Shown: one piece after another, positions 48,430 through 59,759 of the stretch
Numbering within the stretch: position 1 is the stretch's first letter
Layout of the letters: every line of letters starts with the position of its first letter
Source of the DNA: Gigaspora rosea
Taxonomy: Eukaryota > Glomeromycota > Glomeromycetes > Diversisporales > Gigasporaceae
Reading direction: 5' to 3'
Length of the DNA: 64,000 bases
Assembly: GCA_003550325.1 (NCBI GenBank)
Contig: QKWP01000264.1
Coordinates: forward strand, 287,559 to 351,558
Notes under the pieces: generated by a model
Told to the model about the DNA's origin: nothing
Databases searched by the model: none
Seen by the model: only the letters and a program-made list of their open reading frames with translations
Program-made: the position numbers and the translations under genes

Positions 48430-48860
48430 AGTAAATTGTAAAAAAATTTACTATCGTTTTTTGACTTTTTTTGATTCTGGAGTTTCCCAAAGTACAAACT
48501 GATTTTCTACTAAGTAATCATCTCTTTTAAACTAAATATAAATTGTAAAGGAGAAAATTCTGGTTATAATAGCAATTAAATTATTAAAATAGCTAGTGCA
48601 TCATGAAATATAAGCATTTTGTTTTTGCAAATATATGGGATAAACAAAAAAGTAAATATATAATTGTAAAAACAAAAATGCTTATATATTATGACCCACT
48701 AGGCTGATTTTAATGATTTAACTATCATTATAACTGAAATTTTCTTCTCTACAATATTTACTTAATGTAAAAAAAATGTTTACTTAGTATAAAATCAGTG
48801 AAACTCCAGATTCCAAAAAAGGCAAAAAATATATAGTAAACATATCTTCACTGTTTACTA
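48430..48860. repeat. Foldback, copy 1 (pair with 60214-60616)
   Basis: GATTCTGGAGTTTCCCAAAG at the left pairs with the inverse of AAACTCCAGATTCCAAAAAA at the right; the centre pairs ATATAAGCATTTTGTTTTTG with AAAACAAAAATGCTTATATA. The core GACCCACTAGGCTGATTTTA - ATGATTTAACTATCATTATA lies in the right arm. It is preceded by AATATTAATTCATGATCT, as is the second copy. Confidence 0.75.
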
Positions 48861-49100
48861 TATTTTTTCACTGATTTATAGACAAATCACAAATTAAAAA
48901 TTAAATTTTTTTATTATAAATAATAGTGAAGTTCTCTGAGTCCATAGCATAGTAGGGCTGTGTCATTAATTATTTGATTATTTTTTGTCAAAGACCTACC
49001 TTAGGGGTGTGCTATTTATCACGTAATTTATACCATGGATACATGGGTCAGGGTGGTGATCACGTCTATATATAATATATATAATATATATATTAAACTA

Positions 49101-49742
49101 TCCCTTAGATTGTAACACAAGCAAATTTGCCTGCGTATTTTAAAATTTTTAATAAAATTTTAAATATTGATTTTAGCCATATCTTTTCTAAGTAAAAATA
49201 TTCTTTAAGTTTTGTTTTAGTAATTTTGTTATAAAATTTTTTTAAAATCATTAGAAAACTTAATATAATAAATGTTTAAAGTTCTTGTATTGGCATTTTT
49301 ACTATTAAAATTTTTCTTTAGATTTTTTCAAATTTTATATGTTCCCGTCTATAAAAAAAATCTTTACTTCTAATACAAGTCTTAATTTTTACAAGTAAAT
49401 CATTAAAGTTGCAATAATGAAAGTTGTCATCCTTTATATAAACTACAATATTGTCTTAAGAACTATAGTTCTAAAACTAAAACTAAATAAGATCGCAGAA
49501 AAATTGTAATAAAATTTTTTAAAAAAATTTTTTCTTAAAATTATCTATTTTCAGCTTATATGTAACTATAATTTATTTTCTTATAATATAAAAACTAATT
49601 TTGCAAAAAAGTAATTCTTATTTTCAAATATAATTGTACAAAGTTTTATTTAATTATTTTAGTATTTTAAAAAAGTAAATCAGAGCTAAAAAAGTGCAAA
49701 AACGCAGGCAAATTTGCCTGTGTTCTACTACAATCTAAGGGA
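49101..49742 (+). mobile_element. TCCCTTAG MITE family, copy 3
   Basis: TIRs TCCCTTAGATTGTAACACAA and (inverted) TCCCTTAGATTGTAGTAGAA; TA borders (49099-49100, 49743-49744). Same orientation as and nearly identical to 33110-33752. Inserted 87 bp inside the left end of the large TIR element. Confidence 0.92.
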
Positions 49743-49784
49743 TATACGGTATATAATTTATATATAATATATATATTATTTAAT

Positions 49785-50260
49785 ATTAAGTAACTTTTTT
49801 TACTGGTTCATTTTGGATGATTTTACTACCAAATTGTTCATCTTAATGAGACGATTCTAACAAGTCCAAAACCATTAAAATCCAATTACAGGATCACAAG
49901 ATCATTAAGGTTTTGTATTATTATATATATATATTTTAATATATATATGTTGTGTTCCGATGCCCGATTCGGAATCGGGCTGCCCCAGATAAGAGTTTTG
50001 TAGCAGAATTAGGACTTTAGGTGACTTTAGGGTTAGGGTTAGGCTATAGTTAGAGATAGGATTAGGCCAGATTCCAAATTGGAACAAATTCTTATCTGGG
50101 ACACAACATATATATCTAATAATGCAACACCTTTAGCAATCTTATGATTCTGTGATTGGATTTAATGATTTTGGGCTTGTTAGAATCGTCACATTAAGAT
50201 GAACATTTTGGTAGTAAGATCACCCAAAACAGACCAATAGATCAAAAGTTATTTAAGATT
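49785..50260. repeat. Foldback of the TACTGG...ACTACC family with nested TIR insert
   Basis: Left arm TTACTGGTTCATTTTGGATG - ATTTTACTACCAAATTG - CAAGTCCAAAACCATTAAAA; right arm the inverse, ending GATCAAAAGTTATTTAA. In its loop sits an insert (about 49946-50112) with ends ATGTTGTGTTCC / GGACACAACAT, AGATAAGA/TCTTATCT pairs and a GGGTTAGGGTTAGG tract. The 60-codon minus frame here is a by-product. Confidence 0.65.
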
Positions 50261-50639
50261 ATATATATTTATATAACTAGCTATTTAACCCTCGCGCTGC
50301 TTCGGGAAAGAATATATAAGGGTGAGTCAGTAGAAAAGGGCAAATTATTTTTAGTAAATTTTTTTTAATTTTTAGATTAAAATATCTTGACAATTATTTA
50401 ATCAAATTTGCTAAAAACATTTTTTTTTATTTTAATTTTAAAATTATATAGAATTAAAATAAAAAAAAATTTATTAAATTTATTAAAATAGTTAGTTGTT
50501 AAGATATTTAGCTTAAAGTAAGAAAACTTTTACTTAGAAAAAATTTGATCCTTTTCTATTGACTCTCCCCCATATTTAATATAATTATATTTATACTATA
50601 ATATATATTACCCATTATATAACCATATATTCAATTATT

Positions 50640-50770
50640 ATACTATGTTCTGTTCTAAATCTAACTATTGTGCTATGTCCAAATCTAACTACTATACTAT
50701 GCTCAAATCTAACTATTATGCTATGTTTACTGTACTTTGTTCTAAAATAACTATCATGCTATGTCCCTTT
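50640..50770. repeat. About 27-bp minisatellite
   Basis: Degenerate units of CTATGTCCAAATCTAACTAT, four or five copies. Confidence 0.7.
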
Positions 50771-52079
50771 AAGCAACCATTTATGTTTGATTTTACTTGA
50801 TTTTAACATTTATGTCTAAATCTTTGACAGGTTAAGCATATGTATCCAGCATTATCTATAAATTTTATTTACATTTAATTAAATAACTTAGGTTTACACT
50901 AAAGTAGCTTTATTAAAATTTAAATATTTACAAAGTTTGAAGTTTAATTTGTCCATGTGAATATAAAATATTAAAAAGTTCTGTATTATAACAATAAGCT
51001 AAATTATTTATTAAGAGGCAAAATTAAATAGTTTTTCAATTATATGTATTAGCAATAAGCAAAATTAAATGATTTTTTGATTATATTAATTAATTTTAAT
51101 TTTCTACTATATAAAAAAAAATTTATTAATCAAACATGTTAAATAAATTAATAAATAAAATAAAAACCTTTAATTCACTGATTTTTGGCAATATTTGTAC
51201 ATATAATTTTTTGCAGTTTGATATGAGGGCATAACTTTAAAGTTATGAATTAGATATATAATAGTTTTGTGAAAAAATTGTAAAATTTCTGGTAAGAAAA
51301 CACTTATGATATACAGTATTAACATATATTAAATTTTATTATTTCAAGTTATTACATTAAAATTCATATTACAAACATGTAGTGTGTCTGTTATATTATT
51401 GGCATATTCCATACTTAGATATACACTAATCAATATAAAAAATATTTTATATATTATAGTTATTGTATGGATATGTATATGTAAGTTAGTTACACACGGG
51501 TACATATGCTGAATGCCATGTGGTTTAGATATGAATTCATGTAACATATGACTATAAGTAAGCTATAAGTAAGTTCAAAAAATTTTGCATTTTGTATAAT
51601 CCAATGCAATATAACCTAAATAATTTTGCTCGAATTCACCAAATTTTAACAAATTTTACTAATAAACCTGTTAACTGATGACTAAATAAAATTGCTTAGA
51701 TTGTAATTTTGCTATTGTATTACTTGACAGTACTAAGCTAGTATTGGATTTGAGGTTTGAATCCAAATTGTCAGACCGGTTCAGATTACACAAAATGCAA
51801 AATTTTTTGAACATCACTAACTTACTAACTGCTAATATATTGTATGTGTCTGACATAACAACCTGTGCGTCACTCTTTACAACTTTTTATGTTGCTATTA
51901 TTTTTCTTGTTCGTAAAACTTTATCTTAATTATCCCAACTTTATATATTTTTCTTTTTAAATCTCGAGCAACAATTCCCAATGTTTTTATTTGTTGCAAC
52001 CATGAAAAAAAAACTTTGAAAACGACTCAGAGATCGTTTCGATAAAAACAGTCTTTAACATATAGAACCAATTCGATGA
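50771..52079. other. Spacer, no gene
   Basis: AT-rich. 51460-51880 is related to the last 450 bp of the window: AGTTATTGTATGGATATGTA near 51463, and GTCTGACATAACAACCTGTG near 51849, which serves as a paralogous empty site for the element at 63717-63941. Short frames at 51344-51929 have no motif. Confidence 0.55.
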
Positions 52080-53080
52080 ACTATTTTATGTAAACATATT
52101 TATTTATTTTTTTTGAAATTTTTAAATAATTTCGAATTTGAATTCAAGAACTTTAAAATGTTTCCTGACCTATTCATTCTTCGCCTTCGTCCAACAATTA
52201 AAATTTTTAAAAGTCTCCTAGTTATAAGGATTTTAAAAATTACCAAATTTGTCTTACCAGCTATGAAAATTTTACAATAATCTAACTGAATATAGTCTTT
52301 GTACAGTTATGAAAACTTTAAAAATCGTTCAATCAATGTAGTCTTCTGTGTATCCCAAATTATTTCATCAATGCTTTGTTTTGAAATTTAAATCGCTGAA
52401 TATAGGGTTTATTTTTTAATTAATAAATTTAAAAGCATTACATAAAGTTTTTTACATACACGAATAGTATTTCGCATGGTACATATTTTTTCATTTGCAA
52501 TGATTTTTTTCACATGCGCTTTTTGTATTTGCAGTTAATATTATCTGGGATTGCACAATAGACACTTCTTGAACGCTTATGTACATTGAAAAAACATTCG
52601 TTATAGAAATTTTATTTGCTCGTTATATCTGAAGATGTTATAGGAACATTCAAATCTTCAGAGTCAATTGTACTACAGTATTTAATTCTAGAAACTTATA
52701 AGTAATCTAATAATGTAGGAATTGCATCCAAGCAATATGTGTTATTCAAGAATCTTGGGTACGATAAGAGTTTATTCTGTCAAAGCGATGAAAAAAAGTG
52801 GAATAATAATCAATATAAAAAATATTTCGTACATAGGTTAACAGTATGAATATAAAATACAAGGCACTTATCTATTAGTAAGTTTCTTTTGTCTCAATTT
52901 TCTAACTCCTTTCATCTCGTTTTTCCAACAATTTGTTTATAAAATTATCTCATCTTCGATTGTAAAGATTATCGTTATATCAAATAGAAAGTGTCTGATC
53001 ACCAGAAAACCAAAATACTTGTCGTGGAAAAGGCTGAAAATGCAGGCAAAAAGAAAATTATATTGAACCGTTTTACTAAA
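52080..53080 (-). other. Coding-like but unidentified DNA
   Basis: This kilobase has fewer homopolymers than its flanks, and the minus strand shows stretches that read like degraded protein, for example YPRFLNNTYCLDAIPTLLDY near 52740 and DSEDLNVPITSSDITSK near 52650, with several stops between. I do not recognise the family. It lies inside the 49.0-53.4 kb TIR element and could be the remnant of its transposase or of a captured gene. Confidence 0.3.
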
Positions 53081-53398
53081 TGATCTTTTTTTTTAAAAAA
53101 AAAACAGATTGTGTTCTGTGTTCTGTGATTACCAGTAGATAAAAAAAAGATCGCATCTGTGAATTAGATGAAAAAACATTATCTGTTATAATCAGATTAC
53201 GCGTTCTGTGGATTTTTCGCTATTCGGACAGATCCGGCAAAAAGCAAACAGTTACACACGTTTGTATTATTATATTATAGATATATTATAAATATTAGTC
53301 GTTATATTAACCAATCAGAATTGAGATTAGGGTGATCACACCATACATGGATGGGGTGGCTACTAAGTAAAAATATTACGTAATAAATAGCACGCCCT

Positions 53399-53620
53399 TA
53401 TCTTAGCATGACAGAAATTCAATTTATGCATGATAGTTACACAAAATTTTTATATCAAAAACATAAGAATTAGAAGTACATCATATGACAACTTAACAAA
53501 AAATTGTCCAATTCCTACAAAACTTTGCCAGGGTGTTCTATGGCTGCAATGTAAGTGTTTTGTCAAAACGCATCTCATGCATCTCACGATCTGTGTGACT
53601 TTTATTAGACGTAGGTTTTT
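53399..53620. other. Short spacer
   Basis: No feature was recognised; the 64-codon plus frame here has no motif. Confidence 0.4.
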
Positions 53621-55851
53621 TTAGAAAATAGTATTAGTTTGTTCTTTTGCTGCCTTCGCAGGTGATTGTGTCAATTCTTTATTAAATTTACTTTTATGAA
53701 ATTTTAAACCAGATTCTTTATTTAGTTTAAGCTTTAATGATTTGGTTAAATCCATAAATGTTTCTTCATATCTACATATTAGGTGAGAAGTTTCTCCTCG
53801 ATTCTTAATGCCCATACTCATACATTATTCGGTTCAATCAATTAAATCTACAAGTGCTTCTTTATATTTGACTTACCTTTTTTTTTAAAAGAAAAAAAAA
53901 ATAGAATTCAAAGTAAAAAGACTTATGGTTAGTTCGAATAATTTACTTGTTCTTTTATATTTACCAATTTTCAACTTAGACGAGAGTTCTACATCCTCAG
54001 ACTTTTTCTCCTACTTTCCATATCGTTTTCATCATCATCAATATCTTCCTTAGTAAGTTTATTTTCTCCTTTTCAATTCAGGTTAAAAACTTTTAAACAT
54101 TTTTAAAAATTTCTTTTTTATAAAACTCTTTACAGTAGGTACATTTTCCACAATAACAATCAATATGATAACTGTGGCCACAAGCAAACACCATGCTATT
54201 ATTATTAACAAGCAAACGTCTACAAGAATCGCATAATTCTGTACAGGGAGGATGTGCTGTGCTGTAAGCTGTTGGGAGGTGTCGCAGGTCTACATCTTTG
54301 TTTAAGGTAGCAAGATAGTATATCGTTGGTAGTTTTTTTTTTTTTTTGCAGTCTTGGAATACTTTTTCCACAGTTGTAAAAAATGTCTTGAAAATGTTGT
54401 AATAAAAAAGTACCGTTTTATCATAGAGAAAATTTAATGTCTTCATAGTATATGGGTATCGTCGTGTTTTGCAATAAGTGTTTTTAAATGTAGGATCATG
54501 ATTCATAATAAAGTAGGCTTGCTTTGTAATGCTATCTGCTGATGCATTTTGAGAGGTGTTGGCTCAGATTTTACAGTGTACATTTTCCACATAATACTCA
54601 TTAAAACGTGTTAAATTGTGCTGTAATATGTTAAAAAAAGGGTGGTTAGTATCACTCCAGTAAAACACATCTGATAAAAAAATGAGAGCCGCTTTATTGT
54701 AATTTTTTCGCTTCTAGCGCAAAGCGAATGTTCAGATACGAAAAATCACCTCTATGTATTCATTAAATTGACCCAATCAAAACAGAATTGCATAGACGTC
54801 GAGTGTAGCAGGAACTAAATTGTCAAGCAGGTTTATCATGGTTTGATACTTGACGTCTTTGCAAATTCGGCCAAATTTTTCGATGATTTTGTCTTTGATT
54901 TTTAACCAACCATTATGCACAAGTTCTAATAGGAGGTTTATCCTCCAAGGACGAGGTTTTTTTGCTAAGACTTTACCTTCACCAAACACGTAATGGAATA
55001 ATTTTTCAAAAAAGTAATGATATATCATAAGAACTTGTTCTCTACTATTAAGCGATACATGAAGCGGGCCTAAGATAGGCAAAAAAAAACTCGATTTGTT
55101 GTAAAAAAGAAGACTCAGGTAACGTTCGCATGTACAAGGCTTTACTGATAAAAATCTGGCTAGGCCAGTCCACAACAATTGGTGCAAACTGCCTATTCAA
55201 ATGCTGTGTCTTGTTATTTATTGATAATATAAGATTTTATACTTTAACATAATCTTGTACGCCATGTAAACTTTGCTCTTTAAATCCTAAAAGTTGAAGC
55301 TCTTTAACTGAAAGCTTCTCCTTACGTTCCTCTATGTTATCTGCGCAACTATGTATTGTTAACAATTCAATTGGGTCAAAACTATTACTAACCAAATGAC
55401 CTTGTGATTGCTGATAATCCAAGTACAAAATATTGAATATTCCCGTATATCGATTAATTAGGTGCCAACAAACTCGTGATGCTTATTTGCCGGATTGTGA
55501 ACTGACACTCTATTAAATACAAGTGGCACAGAAGAACACTCTATAATTGGTTTTGCTACGCAAGTAGTAAAATGGTTTGCTGTTGAGGTTGATACCGTAT
55601 CAGGCCTACGGTTCTCGTGAATGGAATGATAGTTGTCAATATTATAAACATGAAAATTATTCTAATAAAAATACAATTGTACTTTAATATACTGTATTAT
55701 TAATATTAGACGAATAACATTATACAAAAATATAATTTAACATTACATGCTCTAAAAAATAATGATCGATTTTTGCTGAATATTCTTTTTGAACTTTTTT
55801 TTGATACATATCTACTGTTTTAGCACATGACGAATATCCAAGGCTTGACAT
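53621..55851 (-). pseudogene. Multicopy family protein with C-terminal RING-like module, decayed
   Basis: The reading starts MSSLGYSSCAKTVDMYQKKV at 55851, then an 85-bp intron (55746-55662, GTAATG..TTATTAG, phase 0), HVYNIDNYHSIHENRRPD, ANHFTTCVAKPIIECS, YLDYQQSQGHLVSNSF, APIVVDWPSQIFISKALYMR, GPLHVSLNSREQVLMIYHYF, KKPRPWRINLLLELVHNGW, and FLSDVFYW / HNLTRFNEYYVENVH. The C-terminus holds LCDSCRRLL...FACGHSYHIDCYCGKCTYC, a CxxC-CxHxxHxxC-CxxC pattern like RING-H2, followed by an acidic stretch (LTKEDIDDDEND) and a tail to 53621. Breaks: a frameshift near 55485, a stop at 55239-55237, a shift in a T run near 55080, three stops between 54779 and 54690, and a TGA near 54565. I recall this as a large Rhizophagus family of unknown function, perhaps of transposon origin; unverified. 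Confidence 0.75.
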
Positions 55852-56291
55852 TGTGTCAATGGGCTTCTAGATCACACCTGACGCTCTTAAATATAACCCT
55901 ACTTCCGGTTAACAACTTTATTGCACAAACCTGCAATTAAATAACACAATCCAATCACCGATTTTTTAGCCTTGCTATATTATAAGCTGAGCGTTCTTTC
56001 GGAATAATTGCATTCGTCAAGTAATTAAAAAACCCTTAAGACCCAGGTTAATAGTTTCAATCATTTATTCAAAATTTACGGGTCTAATTCCAAACCAGTA
56101 CATTCCCAACGTTGTTAGAAGTACAATGCTTTTGTTAACATATCTATGCTCGAAGCGAACATATTCTATTTATTAAAAATAAAATAAATTTATAAAAAAT
56201 GCAATAATTTATAAAATAGAAAAAAAATAACCCTAAAATACATTATTCAATAAGGACCAAAATTCTTGGTGGGCATTTTTTTTTTCTCTCT
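55852..56291. other. Spacer upstream of the RING-family relic
   Basis: Possible former upstream exons or promoter; no motif was recognised. AT-rich from 56160. Confidence 0.45.
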
Positions 56292-56812
56292 TTTTTTTTT
56301 TAATAAAATAATTAGTCATTGAAAGTAATAAATATTTTCTTTCACTATATATTAAATAATAGTAGTGATAAAATTTACTATAAAACTTGATCTTGAAGAG
56401 ATCTTATTTTGGAAAAACTGATCTAAAAAAACTTGACTTGGAGAAACTAGCCCTTGGTAATGGTAAAGACCCAGAAAAAAAACAAACAACTCCTTGGCAA
56501 TGGCAAAAGACCCTTGACTATAGCGAAAATTAACTAACAGACTTGGCCTGGNTTTTTTTTTTAATAAAATAATTAGTCATTGAAAGTAATAAATATTTTC
56601 TTTCACTATATATTAAATAATAGTAGTGATAAAATTTACTATAAAACTTGATCTTGAAGAGATCTTATTTTGGAAAAACTGATCTAAAAAAACTTGACTT
56701 GGAGAAACTAGCCCTTGGTAATGGTAAAGACCCAGAAAAAAAACAAACAACTCCTTGGCAATGGCAAAAGACCCTTGACTATAGCGAAAATTAACTAACA
56801 GACTTGGCCTGG
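56292..56812. other. 260-bp exact duplication around a single N (likely assembly artefact)
   Basis: 56292-56551 (TAATAAAATAATTAGTCATT to GACTTGGCCTGG) is repeated without visible difference at 56553-56812, joined by one N at 56552. Two contig ends that overlap but were not merged would look like this. No gene. Confidence 0.88.
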
Positions 56813-56880
56813 TGAAACTTGACCCGGCAAAACTTGACCTGGCAAAACTTGACTACTAAAGTTTGACTAGTGAAACTCAA
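56800..56880. repeat. CAAAACTTGACCTGG minisatellite
   Basis: Four or five degenerate 15-17-bp units (GTGAAACTTGACCCGGCAAA and variants). Confidence 0.75.
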
Positions 56881-56940
56881 CCACAATAAAGCTTTAATAT
56901 AGCAAAAGCCCAACTAAACTGCTGCTTAAGGGGTAGGCTA

Positions 56941-57220
56941 AAGCCAGGTACATCACGAAATTACCCGATATATAACCCGGATCAGTCCGAACAAAACCAA
57001 GCGAGACGGCAAAGACAAAAACACGAAATATATAAAAAATGGTTATCCAAACCATCTTGTTTGACTAAGTAAAAGTGTCGGAAATGCGATTTTACTATAT
57101 AAAAACCACCTTCTAACCTAACCCTAACCCAACCCTAACCCCAACTCTAACCTTAATTAAAAATTGGAAAAATCAAAAAAATCAGGTAATCTCATGATGT
57201 ACCTGGCTTTAGCCATCCCC
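56941..57220. mobile_element. MITE with about 36-bp TIR and 8-bp target duplication
   Basis: GGGTAGGCTAAAGCCAGGTA and (inverted right) GGGGATGGCTAAAGCCAGGT continue to ..CATCA.GA.ATTACC. TGCTTAAG is present before (56933-56940) and after (57221-57228). The interior includes CCTAACCCTAACCCAACCCT. hAT or Mutator-like origin; no coding. Confidence 0.82.
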
Positions 57221-57227
57221 TGCTTAA

Positions 57228-57602
57228 GGGTAAGGTGAACATAGATCATTTTTCATATGATCTACGTGGTATATTGGATTTTTATATAGTAAATAAAAAA
57301 ATGCTTCTGATAAATTTTTTTAAGGTTTTAACTAATTTGTATAAAATTTATATAATAGGTAGTTTTAAATAGTTTGTTTATAATAATGAAGTTTTGCAAT
57401 ATCCATTGCTTTAAAAAAAATTAACTTTACATATAATTAAATTTTTGTAGGACGCTATATGATTTTTGTAGATTGTACAAAGAATTGATTGGTCAGATCA
57501 TATGATGTTTACATGTAAATCATATGATATCATATAAATTAGTTACACAAAGTTGATCTACAATCGATTTTATATGAAATTGGAAATTTGTACACTCTAC
57601 CC
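57228..57602. mobile_element. piggyBac-like MITE, TTAA-flanked, 375 bp
   Basis: TTAA at 57224-57227 and 57603-57606; TIRs GGGTAAGGTGAACA and (inverted) GGGTAGAGTGTACA. TTAA duplication with GGG/CCC ends is characteristic of piggyBac. AT-rich interior with no coding. The left border abuts, and is overlapped by, the target duplication of the MITE at 56941-57220. Confidence 0.7.
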
Positions 57603-57658
57603 TTAACAAATCCTCAATCACATGTAAACTCGACTATGAAGAAACTCTACAAAACACT

Positions 57659-57750
57659 GCTTTATTCGCGACGAATTTTTTAAATACAAATTTTTTGATC
57701 GTTTGCTTTATTCACGACGAATTTTTTGACTACAAATTTTTTGATCGATA
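57659..57750. repeat. 46-bp tandem duplication
   Basis: GCTTTATTCGCGACGAATTT...TTTTTTGATCG twice, at 57659 and 57705. Confidence 0.85.
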
Positions 57751-58719
57751 AGATCGTACGTACTACTACAGTAGTATAAATTTTTGGGCCAATCACATCT
57801 AACAAATTAGGATCTACAATGTGCATATCTGCGGGCAATAATATAGAACTTCTGTCATACTCTTTACCTCCCTTTTACTTAATATATATTTAGTCAGGTT
57901 CCTATATATAATTTCAGCTTTTTTTACCGTTTTCTCTAAAAAATCACCTGATTTTTGTCACTTCTCTAGTTATATTCTGAAAATACAAATCAAGAGGTTG
58001 TTAGTTCAATTCTCCAAAAAGGTAAAATAACAAAAGCTAGCTGGTTAGAAAACTGAACAATACAAAAGACAGAAACCCAGAACATTATATAATAAACTTA
58101 ATTGGATAGCAGTTATTTTGAGAATTTGTGGCTATAAAACAAAACATATTAGAACCTAATTTGGAATAATTGAAGTTACAAGATGTAATATGAGGCCTAA
58201 GTTTAATATTTATTATATTTATGAACTTGTAGTATTATTGAATTAACAGGTAAAATCTCTACTTGAGTATATCTGAATTCTTTGAAGTTGGTGTATCAAA
58301 TTATATCTAGAGCTCGTAGAAGTAACTAGATAATATTGGATCAGAAACTTTAAAAACTAGGAACTTATGGACCCTCTAGGGTATAGAAGTGATAGTTGGA
58401 AAAGAATCACATTGAGATTCACTAAAGCAAAAAATAAAAAATAAAAAATAATTGTAAATTTTAATGGATTTATTAATTTTGTGCACTATGCACAGTTGTG
58501 CACTCTATAACAACAAATACAAACAATAATTAGGACAGCTATGCACCCTATAGTAACAAATACAAACAATAATTAGGATTAGAATTAGGATTAGAGTTGG
58601 TTAAAAGTAAGGTTAGGATTAAATTTAGAATTTACAATAATATTGCGAGAGAAGCATTTTTTGTTAAAGTACATCAGAGGTTACTATAGTAAAATTTTGA
58701 GAATACAATAGGTAGTAAT
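57751..58719. other. AT-rich spacer, no gene
   Basis: Duplicated words TATAGTAACAAATACAAACA (58508-58575) and GGATTAGAATTAGGATTAGA; nothing coding. Confidence 0.5.
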
Positions 58720-59755
58720 GTAAGCTGGTAGCTACCAGTAGATATTTACCACTAGTATCTACCAGTAGATACCGGTAGATAGTGTTGTACATTTTCACTG
58801 TCCCAGCCTTTTTTTGCCATGTCCCAATGTCCCAACATCCCAGCGTCCCAAGTGTTTCAACTATGTCCCAAGCCTTATTAATTAATAAATTAATTTAAAA
58901 AATATATAATTATATATTTTTTTAGGTGCTGAACACATTTTTAAAAAAAAATTAATTGATTGTCTTAATAAAATTTTAAGTAATTTCAATTTATAAAATT
59001 GTCCCAGAATGTCCCAAAATGTCCCAACGTATATCCCAACTGTCCCATGTACAACACTGATAGTAGATACTGGTAGATTTTTAATATGCATAGTAGATAC
59101 TATTAGTTAAAAATTGAAACAAATAGAATTTATCTATTTACTATATACTAATATTATAAACAAATGTTAGTATATATACTTGGTCTAATGCATCTGAATA
59201 CTGTATGTGTTTGAAAATAAGTTACCTTTTTGAGCAAAAGTTAAACAAAAAACCAGAGTAGTTTATTTCTGGGAGAAAGAGGTTTTTTAGTGATTACAAG
59301 TAGTCACTATATAGTAAAGTCCAAATTTTACTATATAAATCGATCATAAGTGTTTAAGTAAATATATTTAGGAGACTAATATGCATATTTTTTGAAATTT
59401 TCATACAAATCAAAGAACTTCTTATTATTTAGCTTTTAATTTTTACGTTTATTGAATATAAATTTTAATTTTTTTGTCAAGAGTAAAAATTAAAAGTCAA
59501 ATAATAAAATGTTTTTTAATTTCACTAAAATTATATAGCATGTGTATTTTAATCTTTTGAAAAAGTTTATTTAAGTGATAATAATCAAGTTGCATAGTAA
59601 AATTTGAACTTTACTATGTAACAATATTGTCGATCGTGGGGTAGTATAAAATTATTTTTGTCTAATTGACCAATCAGAATTTGACTAGTAGATCTAGCTA
59701 CCAGTAGTTACCACCTACTGGTAGCTACCGGTAGAATCATGGTCATTTGGTAGAA
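58720..59755. repeat. Element bounded by GGTAGCTACCAGTAG palindromes
   Basis: Left cluster (58727-58780) GCTGGTAGCTACCAGTAGAT and repeats; right cluster (59692-59740) AGCTACCAGTAGTTACCACC and TACTGGTAGCTACCGGTAGA. The clusters are mutually inverted and may be the ends of one element, with the hAT-like MITE below inserted in it. Confidence 0.5.
58780..59059. mobile_element. hAT-like MITE with TGTCCCA repeats, 280 bp
   Basis: Ends TAGTGTTGTACAT and (inverted) CAGTGTTGTACAT. Several TGTCCCA words lie near each end, recalling the subterminal repeats of hAT elements. The 8-bp flanks (CCGGTAGA / ATAGTAGA) agree at only five of eight positions. The interior holds a fragment of the modular repeat (GGTGCTGAACA). 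The 69-codon minus frame across it is a by-product. Confidence 0.6.
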
Positions 59756-59759
59756 TCTC

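Larger units (their letters stand above)
49014..53398. mobile_element. Large TIR element (about 4.4 kb) with nested insertions
   Basis: GGGGTGTGCTATTTATCACG at 49014 and, inverted at 53398, AGGGCGTGCTATTTATTACG pair over about 26 bp; further in, CCATGGATACATGGGTCAGG and CCATCCATGTATGGTGTGAT also correspond. TA is present at both borders. The interior contains a TCCCTTAG MITE, a foldback, minisatellites and an uncertain coding-like stretch (52080-53080). The two ends could belong to one large element split by later insertions. Confidence 0.55.
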
